Source of the DNA: Azolla pinnata
Taxonomy: Eukaryota; Streptophyta; Polypodiopsida; Salviniales; Salviniaceae
DNA length: 21,274 nt
Assembly (NCBI GenBank): GCA_037176905.1
Contig: JBBBWG010030765.1
Location: 3,147 to 24,420 of the forward strand
Reading direction: 5' to 3'
The translations under genes and the position numbers were made by a program. Positions 10,801 through 20,327 of the stretch are shown here, piece by piece (position 1 is the first letter of the stretch; every line of letters starts with the position of its first letter). Under the pieces are notes generated by a model. It did no database searches, had not been told where the DNA came from, and saw only the letters and a list, made by a program, of their open reading frames with translations.

Positions 10801-13353
10801 AGAAGAAAACAACAACATAATGCCCCACCAAAAACATAACTTCAGACCAGGAATGTGATATTAAAAGTCATTCTTTAGAGGATGTTTGAGCTTACCATGC
10901 AAAATCAATCGCTCTTGATATCACAGCCACTTGCTGCTTCATCCTCAAAAGGGTTTCCTCACCCACAGTGGGGGCGTTGATGAAAAGCCAGCCCAATGCA
11001 TCCCAGAGAACAGGACCAAGAACGGCATCATATTTTCCTGACTTTGTATCGACAACTATATCTCTTTGAGAATGGCTCTGATTTCCACCATCATACATAT
11101 CTAGTAACAAGTTGCAAGTAACAATGCCAAACTCTGACCTCCAGAAGGAATGATGATGATTTCCAGGCAATCGAAGTAAGCCCTGAGCTGCTTGAGATGC
11201 CTTCAGAACTAAATTTTTTATATCTGAAGACCATCTTGAACTACTCTCTTGTATTCCCTCAGATATTGCATTTGTTATGTTTTTGCCGATGGAGGTTGCA
11301 ATAGTTTCACCAAGTAGCTTGCTCAAATCACAAGATCTCTATAGAAGGAATACAATTCCATTAGTAAAATTCATTTCCAAAGAATGCCAAGCCATGTCAT
11401 TGGTAGATAAGGAAGTTCAAACATACTGTCAATGTATAAAGAAAGTGGAATGCTTCAGTTCTGGTATTGCAGCTTCTTGATGAATTTGTATTAGTCACCA
11501 AACAAGTTGACAATGCTTCACTATCTTGAACCAGCAATGATGCAACCCCTCCACACAGGGCTACAAAATTAATTCATAAACAAAAGACCGCATTTATTTG
11601 GTTCATTTTGTATGACCATAAATACAGTTTTATTGAACTAGAAACAGGTATTGTCACCTAATGCAGCGCACAGCCTGAGAGCTGTAGATGAGATAACTTC
11701 ATTTGCATTCGCACATTGGGCTAGCACAGATTTCCTGAAGTTAAAGTTCCTACCAAGGGGAAATCTTGCTTCTTTCCAGAAGTGAAGAATCGTAGCGAGT
11801 AGATCAGCTATAGCTCCATAAAGGGAGCTACCTTCACCGTCAAATCTTTCATGTGTCTGAAATCTATGCGACAAGGTATTGAGTATATCCATATCTTTGA
11901 ATGCCTTCCATAAGTCTTCCACATCAATCCCTGCTCTTAACTTGGTTGTGTTAGCAATAATTACTTGCAAAGCCGTCGCACAAAAAGTAACAGTACTGAT
12001 GCTAGCACATGAAAGTAGTTGGATAAGGGGTGCATAAATTCCTTGAAACTTAGATCCAATAAGTGAAACACCTCCAGATTTCGCCAAAGTAGCAGTCACT
12101 TCTGCTGCAACACTGTATACTTGTTCACTCTCTGCCTTCAGTAATCCTTCCAGGGCTGAGATAATATCTTCCAGCAAGTTTTTCTGCCCGTCATGATAGA
12201 CGATCAGGTACTTGCCTGACAGGAGAGATCCTCATGTAAAACAATCAATACATTGAAGCAAACCTATATGGGGATCATAACAAAGATTTCTACTAACCAA
12301 GCATTTAATGAGATTAAAATCAAACTCACTTGTTAGGTATACCAAACAAAGAATTAACTAGTGAAACGAACATGAAATTTTGACTAGTAGTCTCCCCTGG
12401 CATACATGTCTTGATAAATGCACACCCAAAAAGAACATGTCTTGACTCGCAAAAAACCAAGAGTATGCTTCCTCACGCTTGCAAAGAGAAAAAGAAGAAT
12501 ATGCTTTGACCTCAACCTATGACAAAAAAATTGGAATTGGGAAGGTTTCTGTGACAAAGAGAATCTAAACTAAGGCCACCAGCATCATAGTCTCTTCAAT
12601 GTGTTTGAAACTTCATGTTTCCTTCCGTTTTCTAGACCCGCTTTTCCTGCTTTACAATTAACAGCTGTTGTTCCTACTCTTTTCATATTGTCCATCATTC
12701 AAAATTTTCACATAATTTGTATTGAGGCAAGTGGAATATCTATCGCACCAGTTTTCAACATAATTCACATTGTCAAACCACAGCTACTGCTAACTATTTT
12801 CTGGGATTCTTTCATTCTAAAAGAAATTACCATTGGCTTGAGAGAGATTTATTGAATGCTTGCTTATAAAGTGGAGTAAATGGCCAACTGAAGATGTGGA
12901 ACTCCTATCAACTGAAGATGACACATGATGACCATCCATCACTTAAGCTTTTGACGTAATTTGCAATGAAATACATAGGGCACCCACCACCGACACCATT
13001 TTCCAGTCCTAATTTGCATTAAGAGGTCCATGACTCAAGTTTTCAACCTAATTTGGCATCGAGACACATGGAGCATACATCACTCAAATCATGGACCTAA
13101 TTCAATATTGAGATACATCAGAATGTCCATCACTTAACTTTACAATCTAATTCACAAAGAGAAAAGGATCATGCATTGCTCAAGCTTTCAACCTAATCCA
13201 GTATCAAGGCAGATGGAATGATTTGAAACAATGCTTGACGGGTGTAAGGCTGGAATGATATGAACTTTTCAAACTATCTCACTCTATTTTTTTCTTCTTG
13301 TAAAAAGATCACTACAATACAAAAAACCCCAATTTCATCACCAGTCGCAATAT

Positions 13354-13420
<67 letters not shown>

Positions 13421-13481
13421 CCTCCCTCTTTTTGATCTATCTATTTGACAGAGGACATATTTGACCGTTGAAGATGATAAT

Positions 13482-13567
<86 letters not shown>

Positions 13568-14005
13568 CGTACATTCTAAATGTAACAAACATAGTGTACA
13601 TGTGAGAAAATATCGAAGGTAGGTTTTCACATAAGGACGCACACACACACACACACCTCGATCGACTGGAGCTTGGATTTACGAGCTTTGATGAAGGCAT
13701 GGATGGCACGCACAGATTGGCCCTGCATCTCTGCATCGGAGATCCTCCAGACCTTCCTCATCCTCGTGCCTGTCCGAGGGCTACATGACAGCAGCGGGCC
13801 CGAGACAAGACGGACAAAGTGAGCAAAACAGAAAGCCCGCGGGAGAGCAAGAAGCAAAGCACAAGCGGGCAGAAACGGAGGCCGCGGCTTACGAGGAGGA
13901 GGAGGAGGAGGAGGGAGCGGCGAGGCCGAGGCTGAGAAGACGTCTGAGGCGATCCTCGAGAGCACGGAGAGCTCCGCTCGTCGCCGTCGCCGTCGCCATC
14001 GCCAT
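7832..14005 (-). CDS. ARM-repeat / double BTB-POZ protein (Arabidopsis At1g04390 type)
   Basis: This is a plant protein family of poorly known role; BTB domains typically recruit CUL3 ubiquitin ligase or dimerise. Nine exons: 14005-13893, 13780-13657, 12183-11658, 11560-11427, 11338-10896, 10668-10566, 10268-8968, 8582-8436, 8306-7832. All junction phases agree, for 1122 codons. The start MAMATATATSGALRALEDRL resembles the family N-terminus (a RTLHQRL-like stretch then a RKWK-like stretch, here MRKVWRISDAEMQ). Residues about 60-780 are helical ARM-like (LCAALALCGGVASLL). BTB1 lies about 790-890 (SDVHLVFPSGNRVYAHKVII). BTB2 lies about 914-1020 (HAHRAILSAQCSYFEGLFRS), with a BACK-like end. Exon 6 has an in-frame TAG at 10614-10616 (codon 465). 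The 10668 acceptor was chosen by phase; one at 10714 would create TGA. Homology is from memory. Confidence 0.88.
10566..10668 (-). other. Exon 6 of the ARM/BTB gene with in-frame TAG
   Basis: The exon fills the phase gap between exon 5 (ends with two bases of a codon) and exon 7 (starts at a codon boundary). It reads IEVIESLKKAIVEDSKS, then TAG, then LLRVPSLFHVKRSAGQ, flanked by AG and GT. Family alignment recalled from At1g04390 (PSKYISSRAR region) continues across the stop. Skipping the exon would shift exon 7 out of frame. Confidence 0.6.
12900..13220. repeat. Degenerate tandem repeat in the BTB intron, unit roughly 50-60 bp
   Basis: A phrase like CAACTTTYRACCTAATTTGCAT-GAGACACATGGA (shown here as a loose consensus) returns about six times between 12900 and 13220, each copy containing AAGTTTT or AGCTTT, then CCTAATT or GTAATTT, then an A-rich stretch and CAT. 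Copies are badly diverged, so the array is old. Confidence 0.45.
13354..13429. repeat. Compound (CA)n(CT)n microsatellite
   Basis: About 14 CA units pass directly into about 20 CT units with one TTT interruption, then a C/T-rich tail. It lies within the second intron of the ARM/BTB gene. Confidence 0.95.
13486..13563. repeat. Perfect (TC)39 microsatellite
   Basis: A 78-base uninterrupted TC run (GA on the transcribed-sense minus strand) about 95 bases into the second ARM/BTB intron. Purine-pyrimidine mirror tracts of this length can form triplex DNA and are sites of GAGA-binding factors (BBR/BPC) in plants. Confidence 0.97.
13640..13656. repeat. (CA)8 tract abutting a splice donor
   Basis: On the minus strand this is GTGTGT... 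beginning with the first base of the second BTB intron, so the donor GT is the first unit of the microsatellite. Confidence 0.9.
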
Positions 14006-14143
14006 CGCCGCCTGCCGTCTGCAGCGTCTCTCTGCCAAAGATGTTGTGTTTTGTGGCGCTTTCACTTCTTTGCCAAAAATGACCACAAGAGTCTCAACTT
14101 TCAACACATTTTTTTGCACACAAATGCAGTGAATTCACTTCCT
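14006..14143 (-). other. Likely 5' UTR / core promoter side of the ARM/BTB gene
   Basis: It lies between the start codon (14003-14005) and the GATCG repeat array. An upstream in-frame ATG at 14117-14119 gives an open N-terminal extension (MQKNVLKVETLV...), but the family-like N-terminus starts at MAMAT, so I take the stretch as leader. No clear TATA box is seen. Confidence 0.4.
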
Positions 14144-14575
14144 GATCGCATCGCATCGCATCGCATCGCATCGGATCGGATCGAGAACTGGATCGGATTG
14201 AAAACGAATCAGATCGGATTGGGAACGAATTGGGTCGGATCGGAAATGAATCGAATCAGATTAGAGCCGGATCGGATCGAAAATGGATCAGAACCAGACC
14301 GAACCGATCCGGATTTCTGCGGTTTTAGCAGTTACTCGCAACACCAGGATTTGGGTGTGTGATATGCCGGAAACATTGGATCGGATCGGATCGGGAACCG
14401 GATCGGATCGGAAATGGATCAGAATTGGATCGGATCGAAACCCGGAAATGGATCAGAATTGGATCGGATCAAAACCCGGAAATGGATCAGAATTGGATCG
14501 GATCAAAACCCGGAAATGGATCAGAATTGGATCGGATCGGATCGGATCAAAACCCGGAAATGGATCAGAACCGAA
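14144..14575. repeat. GATCG-rich minisatellite with a 34-bp unit
   Basis: It begins with (ATCGC)5, passes into ATCGG units, then forms a tandem array in which the AACCCGGAAATGGATC phrase recurs with CCC at 14441, 14475, 14509 and 14553. The spacings are 34, 34 and 44, the last carrying two extra ATCGG units. Long repetitive open frames (MDQNWIGS, NPEMDQ) across it are by-products of the repeat. Confidence 0.93.
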
Positions 14576-14665
14576 TCGAACGGATCTGGATTTCTGTGGT
14601 TTTAGTAGTTACTCGCACACCAAGATTTGGGTGCATGATATGTTGGAAGCATTGGAACACGAGAC
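14283..14665. repeat. 277-bp spaced direct duplication flanking the minisatellite
   Basis: A segment starting ATGGATCAGAACC at 14283 returns at 14560 and stays similar for about 100 bases (GGATTTCTGYGGTTTTAG, AGTTACTCGCA, GATTTGGGTG, ATTGG), with mostly transition differences. The 34-bp array has expanded between the two copies. Confidence 0.85.
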
Positions 14666-14669
14666 TTGT

Positions 14670-15533
14670 ATCTTGCTTGGGGGGCATTTTGTACTGTGAA
14701 AAGGTTTTGCAGACCTCGATCAAATGCTTCGTGTTAAAGAGACTAGGGCTTTCGAGCTTTAGCTCGAGACGCCACCGACCCGATTGCTTCTGCACACCAT
14801 CTCAAATGAAGGAAAGCCCGATTATACCCCAGAAACTTCAGCCAAAATATGGTTCAACAAGCTCAATCCCCATTTGGAGCCGAAGCCTAGTAGGAAACTG
14901 AGCTCTAGTAAATCGAATGCCAAAACCTTCCCCGATTGGATTCATCACTTGTGTGGTGTGAGGCATTGTTCCAAGGTGAGAAGCCCAAGGTTCAAGCCCT
15001 CCCGCTTCCAGAGTGTGCCTTCTAGGGAGCTGTTAACTAAGTCGCCCTCGTGCAGATTGCTCTGGAATAATGTCGAGATGAAAAGCCATTCCAAAAAGAC
15101 TCGGCGATCTTCGTAACAATGTTCCTAAACCTAGACCATTGCCACATCTGAGAGCAACCATGGGGGGGAGCATTACAATAATAGAGAGAGTTACGGAGGT
15201 TGCTGTCGAAGCACCTGCGCCAAAACTGTACATAGAACAGCCCTTGTTCATCACCTTTTCATCTTCTTGCCTCATGCATTGTGAAAAACTTGGAAATTAA
15301 GGACCCATGTGGGGAGAAAGGGATCATACCTCTTCATCTCAAAACTGTTCTTAATGGGATCCTTACGCACGCATAACGAACGGTGTTATAAGTTACAACA
15401 GGACAATGCATGTTATAGGATCTTTCTTTCTCTTAAGTTATATAACATATGGCACCATTGTCCTAGACACCGTTATGGCACGGTCTATATGACGCTTTCA
15501 GATGCTTGATCGAGATACAGAAAACAAATCGAG
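14670..15533. other. Intergenic DNA between the BTB promoter and the ELP4 tail, unassigned
   Basis: It contains an open + frame (14784-15116) and an open - frame (15033-15275). Neither has a family match, start context or splice pattern that I can support. Base composition is higher in GC than the flanking introns, so a decayed gene or organelle-derived fragment is possible. The right part should hold the ELP4 3' UTR. Confidence 0.5.
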
Positions 15534-18500
15534 TCAAAAATCTATGGCCGATGCCACGTTTTGCGGCCCACTACAAAGAAGGCTGCTTGCAGTTTTGCTG
15601 CCCGAATCTGGATCCGAAGCATCGATGGGCGCTTGATTCAACTTCTCGAGAGATATCATCTTCCTTCTTGAGAATTTCAATCCGTAAATGCCAGACTCGG
15701 GTATGATAGGCACCTAACACGCCAAATACAAGAGGTTGTTGAGCTATTACCGTATAAAAATACGGCCATTACGCCTATGTATTCAGGGATGAACACGAAA
15801 ATATATGAATGTATGTACGTATGTATGTATGTATACCTGTGTATTGATGCAAGGGAGTTTCAAGATCCGCAGGAATCCGATAATGTCATTGTAATCCGTA
15901 ATCAATGACATCATGCCTTTGTCATCATCTGCTTCACAACTAGACCCTTTCAGTTAGCTGAAAACACAAACAAAAAGCTCATGGAGAAGGACTCTAATGT
16001 ACACATGATTAAGAGTTTCACTAATACTTGAGGGATCATGAAACCACAAGCAAGACAATGGACAAGAATGCTGGCTTAGGACATAACCATCACTATGTGT
16101 AAATAGCAACAAGAAACTGAAATAAAGGTTAACATCTCTCCAAAACTGGAGCTTTATATGGTCCAAGCTTGGGGCTACATACTACTAGCAGCCAATTGCA
16201 GATCAAGGTGTAATGACAACATCTAGTCATAAGATTTACTTCTCAAAGCATCATAGATCAGACCCATCACCTGGTACAGCTTCGATAGCCAGTAAAACGT
16301 CGGCCATGTGTTGCCATCGAACAGAAAAGTTTGGAGACAGTAATGAAGCAGGAAAAGTGACCATGGCTACGCTATTTGAAGCACGCACTTGTCCTTTCAG
16401 AGACTGCAAAAACCCTAGCATTTCCCAGTCCTGTATGAATGTGTATATAAGTTTAGATTTTAAAACATAACTCAATACCGTGAAGGTAGTAACGAAATAC
16501 TGATTTTGTGACCTACTTCATAACAGCACAACTGTCGCTTGACCGTTTAATTTAGCAAGATTGTAGGCCAAATTTTAGTTAATTTTTCAGCCTAAATCTA
16601 TGTATAGACCCGTGCACACCCAACAAACACTATCATCCATACCTTGTCAAAGTATAACCCTTGAGGACAACAGAGTGATTGTAATGCAAGCCGACCAATT
16701 TGCTGCTTGTCCCTAAATAATGAAGGAACCCCATTATACGTCAGACAAATTTTCAACCTTGAAGAATCATCACACAGCTTAAGCTATATGATTACAGTAT
16801 GTTAAAAACTATGTATGTGCTACATCTAAACAGACAAATGGAATAGACAACCTCATTTGGTTTGAGGACAAGATACTCAAAGGTATCTGTCCTCACTATT
16901 GTTTTAGTTATTCGTGTTTAAATAGGAGCTGAACTTCCAATGGATGCAGACAATGAGCATAGTGCCCTAATGGCTTTCTATTCTTGCAAAACAACAACCG
17001 AAACAAGGTTCACAATAGCTGGGATCACCTTGATAACTTTGAGCAGAAGCCTCTGCATTTGTCCCGGAGCTCTGATAAGGGAGTGTCTACTTGAAGATTT
17101 ATACACTCTACATTGCCAGATGTGAACAATGACCTTTCAACAGGCCTCTTGATATCAAAAGAGCTGCAATAATCAAGCTTGGCACCACCTGAAGTGAAGT
17201 TTCCGGTAAATAAACCATTTTTTAGTAACATCCCAATTAATGCTGCTTAATAAAGGTGCGATATATTCTATTGTACCACGTGACTCCAGCATCAATTTCT
17301 GCTGCTGAGCCCGGCGGTCCTCTAATGATTGCTGTTCATCGATGAACTTCCGATATTGCCAAGCAATTCTCAATCCTTCAGACTAAAGATGGCCAAACAA
17401 AGCAAAAACTTCTCAGTATTCAGGTTTTTCTATCACATATAAAGCCTCCACATTGCTTTATTGCATCTTCTTACATGTTATATATCTTGATGTAGCTTGA
17501 CCTTAAGAGGATACATCCCCAGGTTTCAGCCAGATAAGTAAAGTTCAAATTTTGGTTCTAGGCGCAGGAAGACACAAGGCTCTGAGGGCATCGTTTCATT
17601 TTTAACTTTTCAGAATCGTTTCTCTTTGGTTTGATTCAAACCTCGAGACATACACATCACCATCTACCATAGACACATATCCTTCTGTTCATTCTCCTCC
17701 AGTTCTTGCAGTAATATGGAAACTGCTCAAGAAATAAAGCATATTGATTCTGCCATACGCAGACAGGACACACATCTTCAATGCCTTTCTCAAGCCTGAT
17801 GGGTCATGTATTGAACTGTATATCTTGTCCAAAGTGGCAAAGCCTCCCCTAAGGAGGCCGTACTGTCTTCTCCAAGTGAATAGTAAGGAGCCACATTCAT
17901 CTGTTATTCTGCCAATTTAAACTCTGGGAAGTCCAATTTCTTCACTAGAAGAAAATTGCTTTAAGATTCCATCAAATATGTTTCAGCAATTTTCTTTTAG
18001 AATCCCACATTTTTTGTGAGTCCCGTCCCTACCATAGAATGAGATTTCACTTCAGTAGACACATTCTATCACAAAAAGGAAAAGGTATAAATTAAGCATG
18101 TAGGCAGGTAGATGGTCTCATCAAGTTTTCATTGAGGGCGACAAATACTCGGACTTAGAGGAGCAGCATACAGTGATTGAGGATACATTTTTCTCATGAT
18201 CAAAAACTAATCCTAGAAAGTTGAACGCATCTATTTTGACAGCATCAAAGATCACTGCTCCAAAGACTTCAACTCTTTGTAGAACATTGTCATCTTGACT
18301 GGGGAGTGAATTATAATATTATGATGGAAAGGGAAAGTGCAAGGAGCTTACCTCCGAGCCCTTGAAATCCGTAACGGTGGTGTCATGGAGGTTTTCTTTT
18401 GACTTAGAGAGGCCAGGAAGAGTCCCTAAGAACGCTTGCGAGGATGAGGTCGTGCTGCCAAAGAGGAGGGGCTGTCCATGCACAAGACCCTGAGCCATGA

Positions 18501-18821
18501 AGTACCTCAAGAGGAGCAAGTGATGTGGTGCATTGATATCCTCCATCACCATTATCACGCTTCCAACAGGAAACCCACCACCTATTATTTGTGTGCAATT
18601 CATCAAAGAAAACCAAGAAAAAACTTCAAAGTACTCCTCCAACTTTTACATTTTTTTAAACAAAATGAAGACAAAAGAAAGAAAAGGATATTATCCAGGT
18701 CCGAGAAGCCAGAAGAGATGAGGAAGGTGCCATGAGGCCCTGGTTTGCAGCATGGAGAAGGCAGCAAACTGGGTGTAGCTCCTTTTCTTGTGAAACTGGA
18801 AGTCGCACTTTGGAAAGCCAT
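15534..18821 (-). CDS. ELP4: Elongator complex protein 4 (ELP4/ELO1, PAXNEB family), complete
   Basis: ELP4 is a subunit of the Elp4-5-6 RecA-like ring of Elongator, which supports wobble-uridine (mcm5/ncm5) modification of tRNA in the cytoplasm. Eight exons: 18821-18692, 18590-18352, 17382-17277, 17188-17029, 16712-16643, 16430-16271, 15928-15837, 15713-15534. They give 378 residues, near the usual plant length (about 355), ending AIDF. Landmarks: SSGFSDLDKIIGGGFPVGS (37-54, a degenerate P-loop region without the Walker Lys, as in the family), APHHLLLLRYFMAQGLVH (about 65-82), FLGTLP, LRIAWQYRKF (about 127-136), KRPVERSLF, IGRLALQSLC, SNSVAMVTFPASLLSP, WQHMADVLLAIEAVP, INTQVP, LEKLNQAPID. 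ATG 18821-18819 was chosen because MAFQSATSSFTRK matches the family start and an upstream UTR acceptor precedes it. The first intron is AT-AC. The end of exon 3 (17277) could be 17280 instead. Confidence 0.95.
15811..15836. repeat. (GTAT)n tract at an ELP4 splice donor
   Basis: On the minus strand the intron after INTQ starts GTATACATACATAC, so this donor too is the first unit of a simple repeat. Confidence 0.85.
17383..18351 (-). other. Longest ELP4 intron (969 nt)
   Basis: It runs from GTAAGC after FKGSE to the TTTAG before SEGLRIAW. It holds no recognised gene and one short inverted repeat (17945-18000). Confidence 0.85.
17945..18000. repeat. Inverted repeat (16-bp arms, 24-nt loop)
   Basis: The left arm CTAGAAGAAAATTGCT (17945-17960) pairs with AGCAATTTTCTTTTAG (17985-18000) at all but one position (a G-T pair in RNA). 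The short GATTCC and GAATCC next to the arms may reflect the same event. It is too short for a typical plant MIRNA. Confidence 0.7.
18591..18691 (-). other. U12-type AT-AC intron in ELP4 (101 nt)
   Basis: On the minus strand the intron begins ATATCCTTTT, the textbook U12 5' splice site, and ends GCACAC. A TTCTTTGAT element (18610-18602) fits the U12 branch consensus TTCCTTRAC, with the branch A 12 nt before the intron end. Joining gives DLDK-IIGGGF, exactly the family sequence (Arabidopsis DLDKILGGGF, from memory). No GT donor is available near the exon end. Confidence 0.88.
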
Positions 18822-18839
18822 GGCTGCAGAGTGATAACC

Positions 18840-19398
18840 CTGTGAAAAAAATAAGAGTGACAGACTAAGGCATCCTGACAGTATGAACACTAATGTATGT
18901 GCAAACATGAAAAGATGGCAATTTGTATGATAGACAGAATAAATTAGATACAGATACAGGAGAAAAACGCCCAAGTACCCCCGAATCATGCATTGTTGTA
19001 TGGTTGATTTTCACAATACCCAAGTGAGCATCCCAAAGAGGAAGAAAACCAGAGGATGAAATAACAAAAAAATTGCCCATGAGAAGGTTTATTGGGAGAT
19101 TAGAGAAGTATTGAAGACCTGAAGGTATTTCTTCATCATCTAAATGATGCTAGTGACAACACACCGACAAAAACATGGTCGGATACTGCAGTTTGTTAGT
19201 AGCAGGTGCATGCACTATAATGTCACTGGCAACGAACATGGCATAGTCCTCAGGGTTCTCAAATTTATTAACACATCAAACCCCAAATCTTAAGAATTCC
19301 AGCTGAACCTGATCACGTTTAAAACTGAGTTTTCTAGAATGCAAGGTTTGTACCTACATAGCTATTCATGGAAGAAACAAGAAAAGAAGTGCACTCAC
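18840..19398 (-). other. Probable 5' UTR intron of ELP4
   Basis: An excellent acceptor (TTTTTTTCACAG, AG at 18841-18840) lies 18 bases before the ELP4 ATG. A strong donor (TAG then GTGAGT, starting at 19398) lies on the same strand upstream. The exon beyond it (19399 to perhaps 19720) would be the leader. Unsupported by homology, since UTRs do not conserve. Confidence 0.45.
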
Positions 19399-19800
19399 CT
19401 ACAAACCCAAAAGCTGACAAGCAATCTCTTTTTCTATCTGAAGCCCCTTCTCCTCTATCGCAAACAAATCGATCAAAAAGCTGTCGCCCGGGATTTTATT
19501 CCATTTTTGAGGAATCTACACGCCAAGACATCCTCTAGAACACTGAACACTCATAATGCCGATGTTTCTCCGGTATTGATGGAACTTATCAACACAGCCA
19601 ATCAAGCACCACCGGCATTATCAATCCACGTAGCGCGAATATTGCAAGGGTTTATCAACAGTGGTAACCGAATATTTCTCGCATTAGGAAACCGCGATTC
19701 GAAAATATCGTTGAATGACAATCAACAATCCTAGTCACCTACAAAAAAGAAACAATTAACATGACAGATGAAATAAATAAAAAATTCACAGCTACAATCA
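19399..19800 (-). other. Candidate ELP4 leader exon and promoter side
   Basis: The sequence is relatively CpG-rich and non-repetitive. A 131-aa + frame (19339-19734) crosses it antisense, with no family motif; I regard it as chance. No TATA box is clear. Confidence 0.3.
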
Positions 19801-19807
19801 TACATGA

Positions 19808-20100
19808 TTGTTGTTTGTATACATGTTTGTGTCTGTGTGTGCATGCATGCATACATGTATGCCTCCATGTATCTATGTATCTACGTGTTTATGTTATGGA
19901 TGTATGTCCGTACAGACTGTATGCATGCAAGCATGCACTCGGTTTGTATGCAAGTTTGTATACAATGTTCATATGCATGTTTGTATAGAATGTTCATATG
20001 TATGCATGTATGTTATGCATGTGTGTCTGAACAGGCTGTATGCTTGTGCGCGCTCTGTTTTCTGTGAAAGTTTTGGCACACGATGTCTCTATGCATGTTT
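19808..20100. repeat. TG/TATG/TGCATG-rich repeat block
   Basis: The block is an irregular mix of TGTATG, TGCATGC and TTTGTATA words, largely alternating purine-pyrimidine. The phrase GTATANAATGTTCATATG occurs twice (about 19967 and 19983 onward). It has the opposite strand bias to the block at 20330-21110. Confidence 0.85.
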
Positions 20101-20204
20101 GATTGCGTTGTATGCTGCGAGTGTTTCGTGTAATGTTTTCTATCCACAGGCTCCTGCTTCCAAAAGAAATCCGAGGGAAGAGAAGCAGTGTGTCTTTTAC
20201 CTTG

Positions 20205-20320
20205 TTGAGTTGCAGGAGGAGCAGAAGGAGCAGGTGCAGCAGCGATGGCGAGATCAGAAGGAGCAGGAGCAGCAGAAGTAGAGCAAAGCACGAACAAGGG
20301 AGCAGGAGAGCAGGAGCGGA
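20205..20320. repeat. GAGCAG-rich low-complexity segment
   Basis: GGAGCAG and GCAGCAG words dominate. On the minus strand a Pro/Ala-rich frame (AAAPAPSAPPATQQ) ends at a GTAAAA donor-like site at about 20198, so a first exon of an unseen gene is possible but unproven. Confidence 0.5.
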
Positions 20321-20327
20321 GCGCGCA

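Larger units (their letters stand above)
12184..13656 (-). other. Second intron (1,473 nt) of the ARM/BTB gene, microsatellite-rich
   Basis: It starts GTGTGT after ...KLQSIE and ends ATGACGGGCAG before KNLLEDIIS. Inside are three simple-repeat tracts (13354-13429, 13486-13563, 13640-13656) and, at 12880-13220, a loose run of near-repeats of the type CAACCTAATT...GACACATGGA. An alternative acceptor at 12216 (CTCCTGTCAG) could add codons if the donor shifts within the GT tract. No gene is seen inside. Confidence 0.75.

Noticed and set aside
12601-12855. An 84-aa + frame within the BTB intron
   Set aside because: No similarity, and it lies antisense inside a well-supported intron.
13437-13965. 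Minus frames with long Arg-Glu or Cys-Val runs and a Pro-rich leader
   Set aside because: They are read-through of the GA and GT tracts and of intron 1. The true exons are 13893-14005 and 13657-13780, joined by a GTAAGC donor and a CATGTAG acceptor.
14144-14575. CRISPR-like array (regular 34-bp repeats)
   Set aside because: There are no unique spacers, the repeat is head-to-tail and made of pentamers, and the genome is a plant nuclear one.
14051-14901. Long + frames with MDQNWIGS-like repeats
   Set aside because: They are translations of the GATCGG minisatellite in several frames at once, with no independent evidence of coding.
18600-18642. Extending the ELP4 exon upstream through the open frame starting MEEYFEVFSWF
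   Set aside because: This stretch is the AT-AC intron tail. The family sequence DLDK-II is recovered only by the AC acceptor at 18591.
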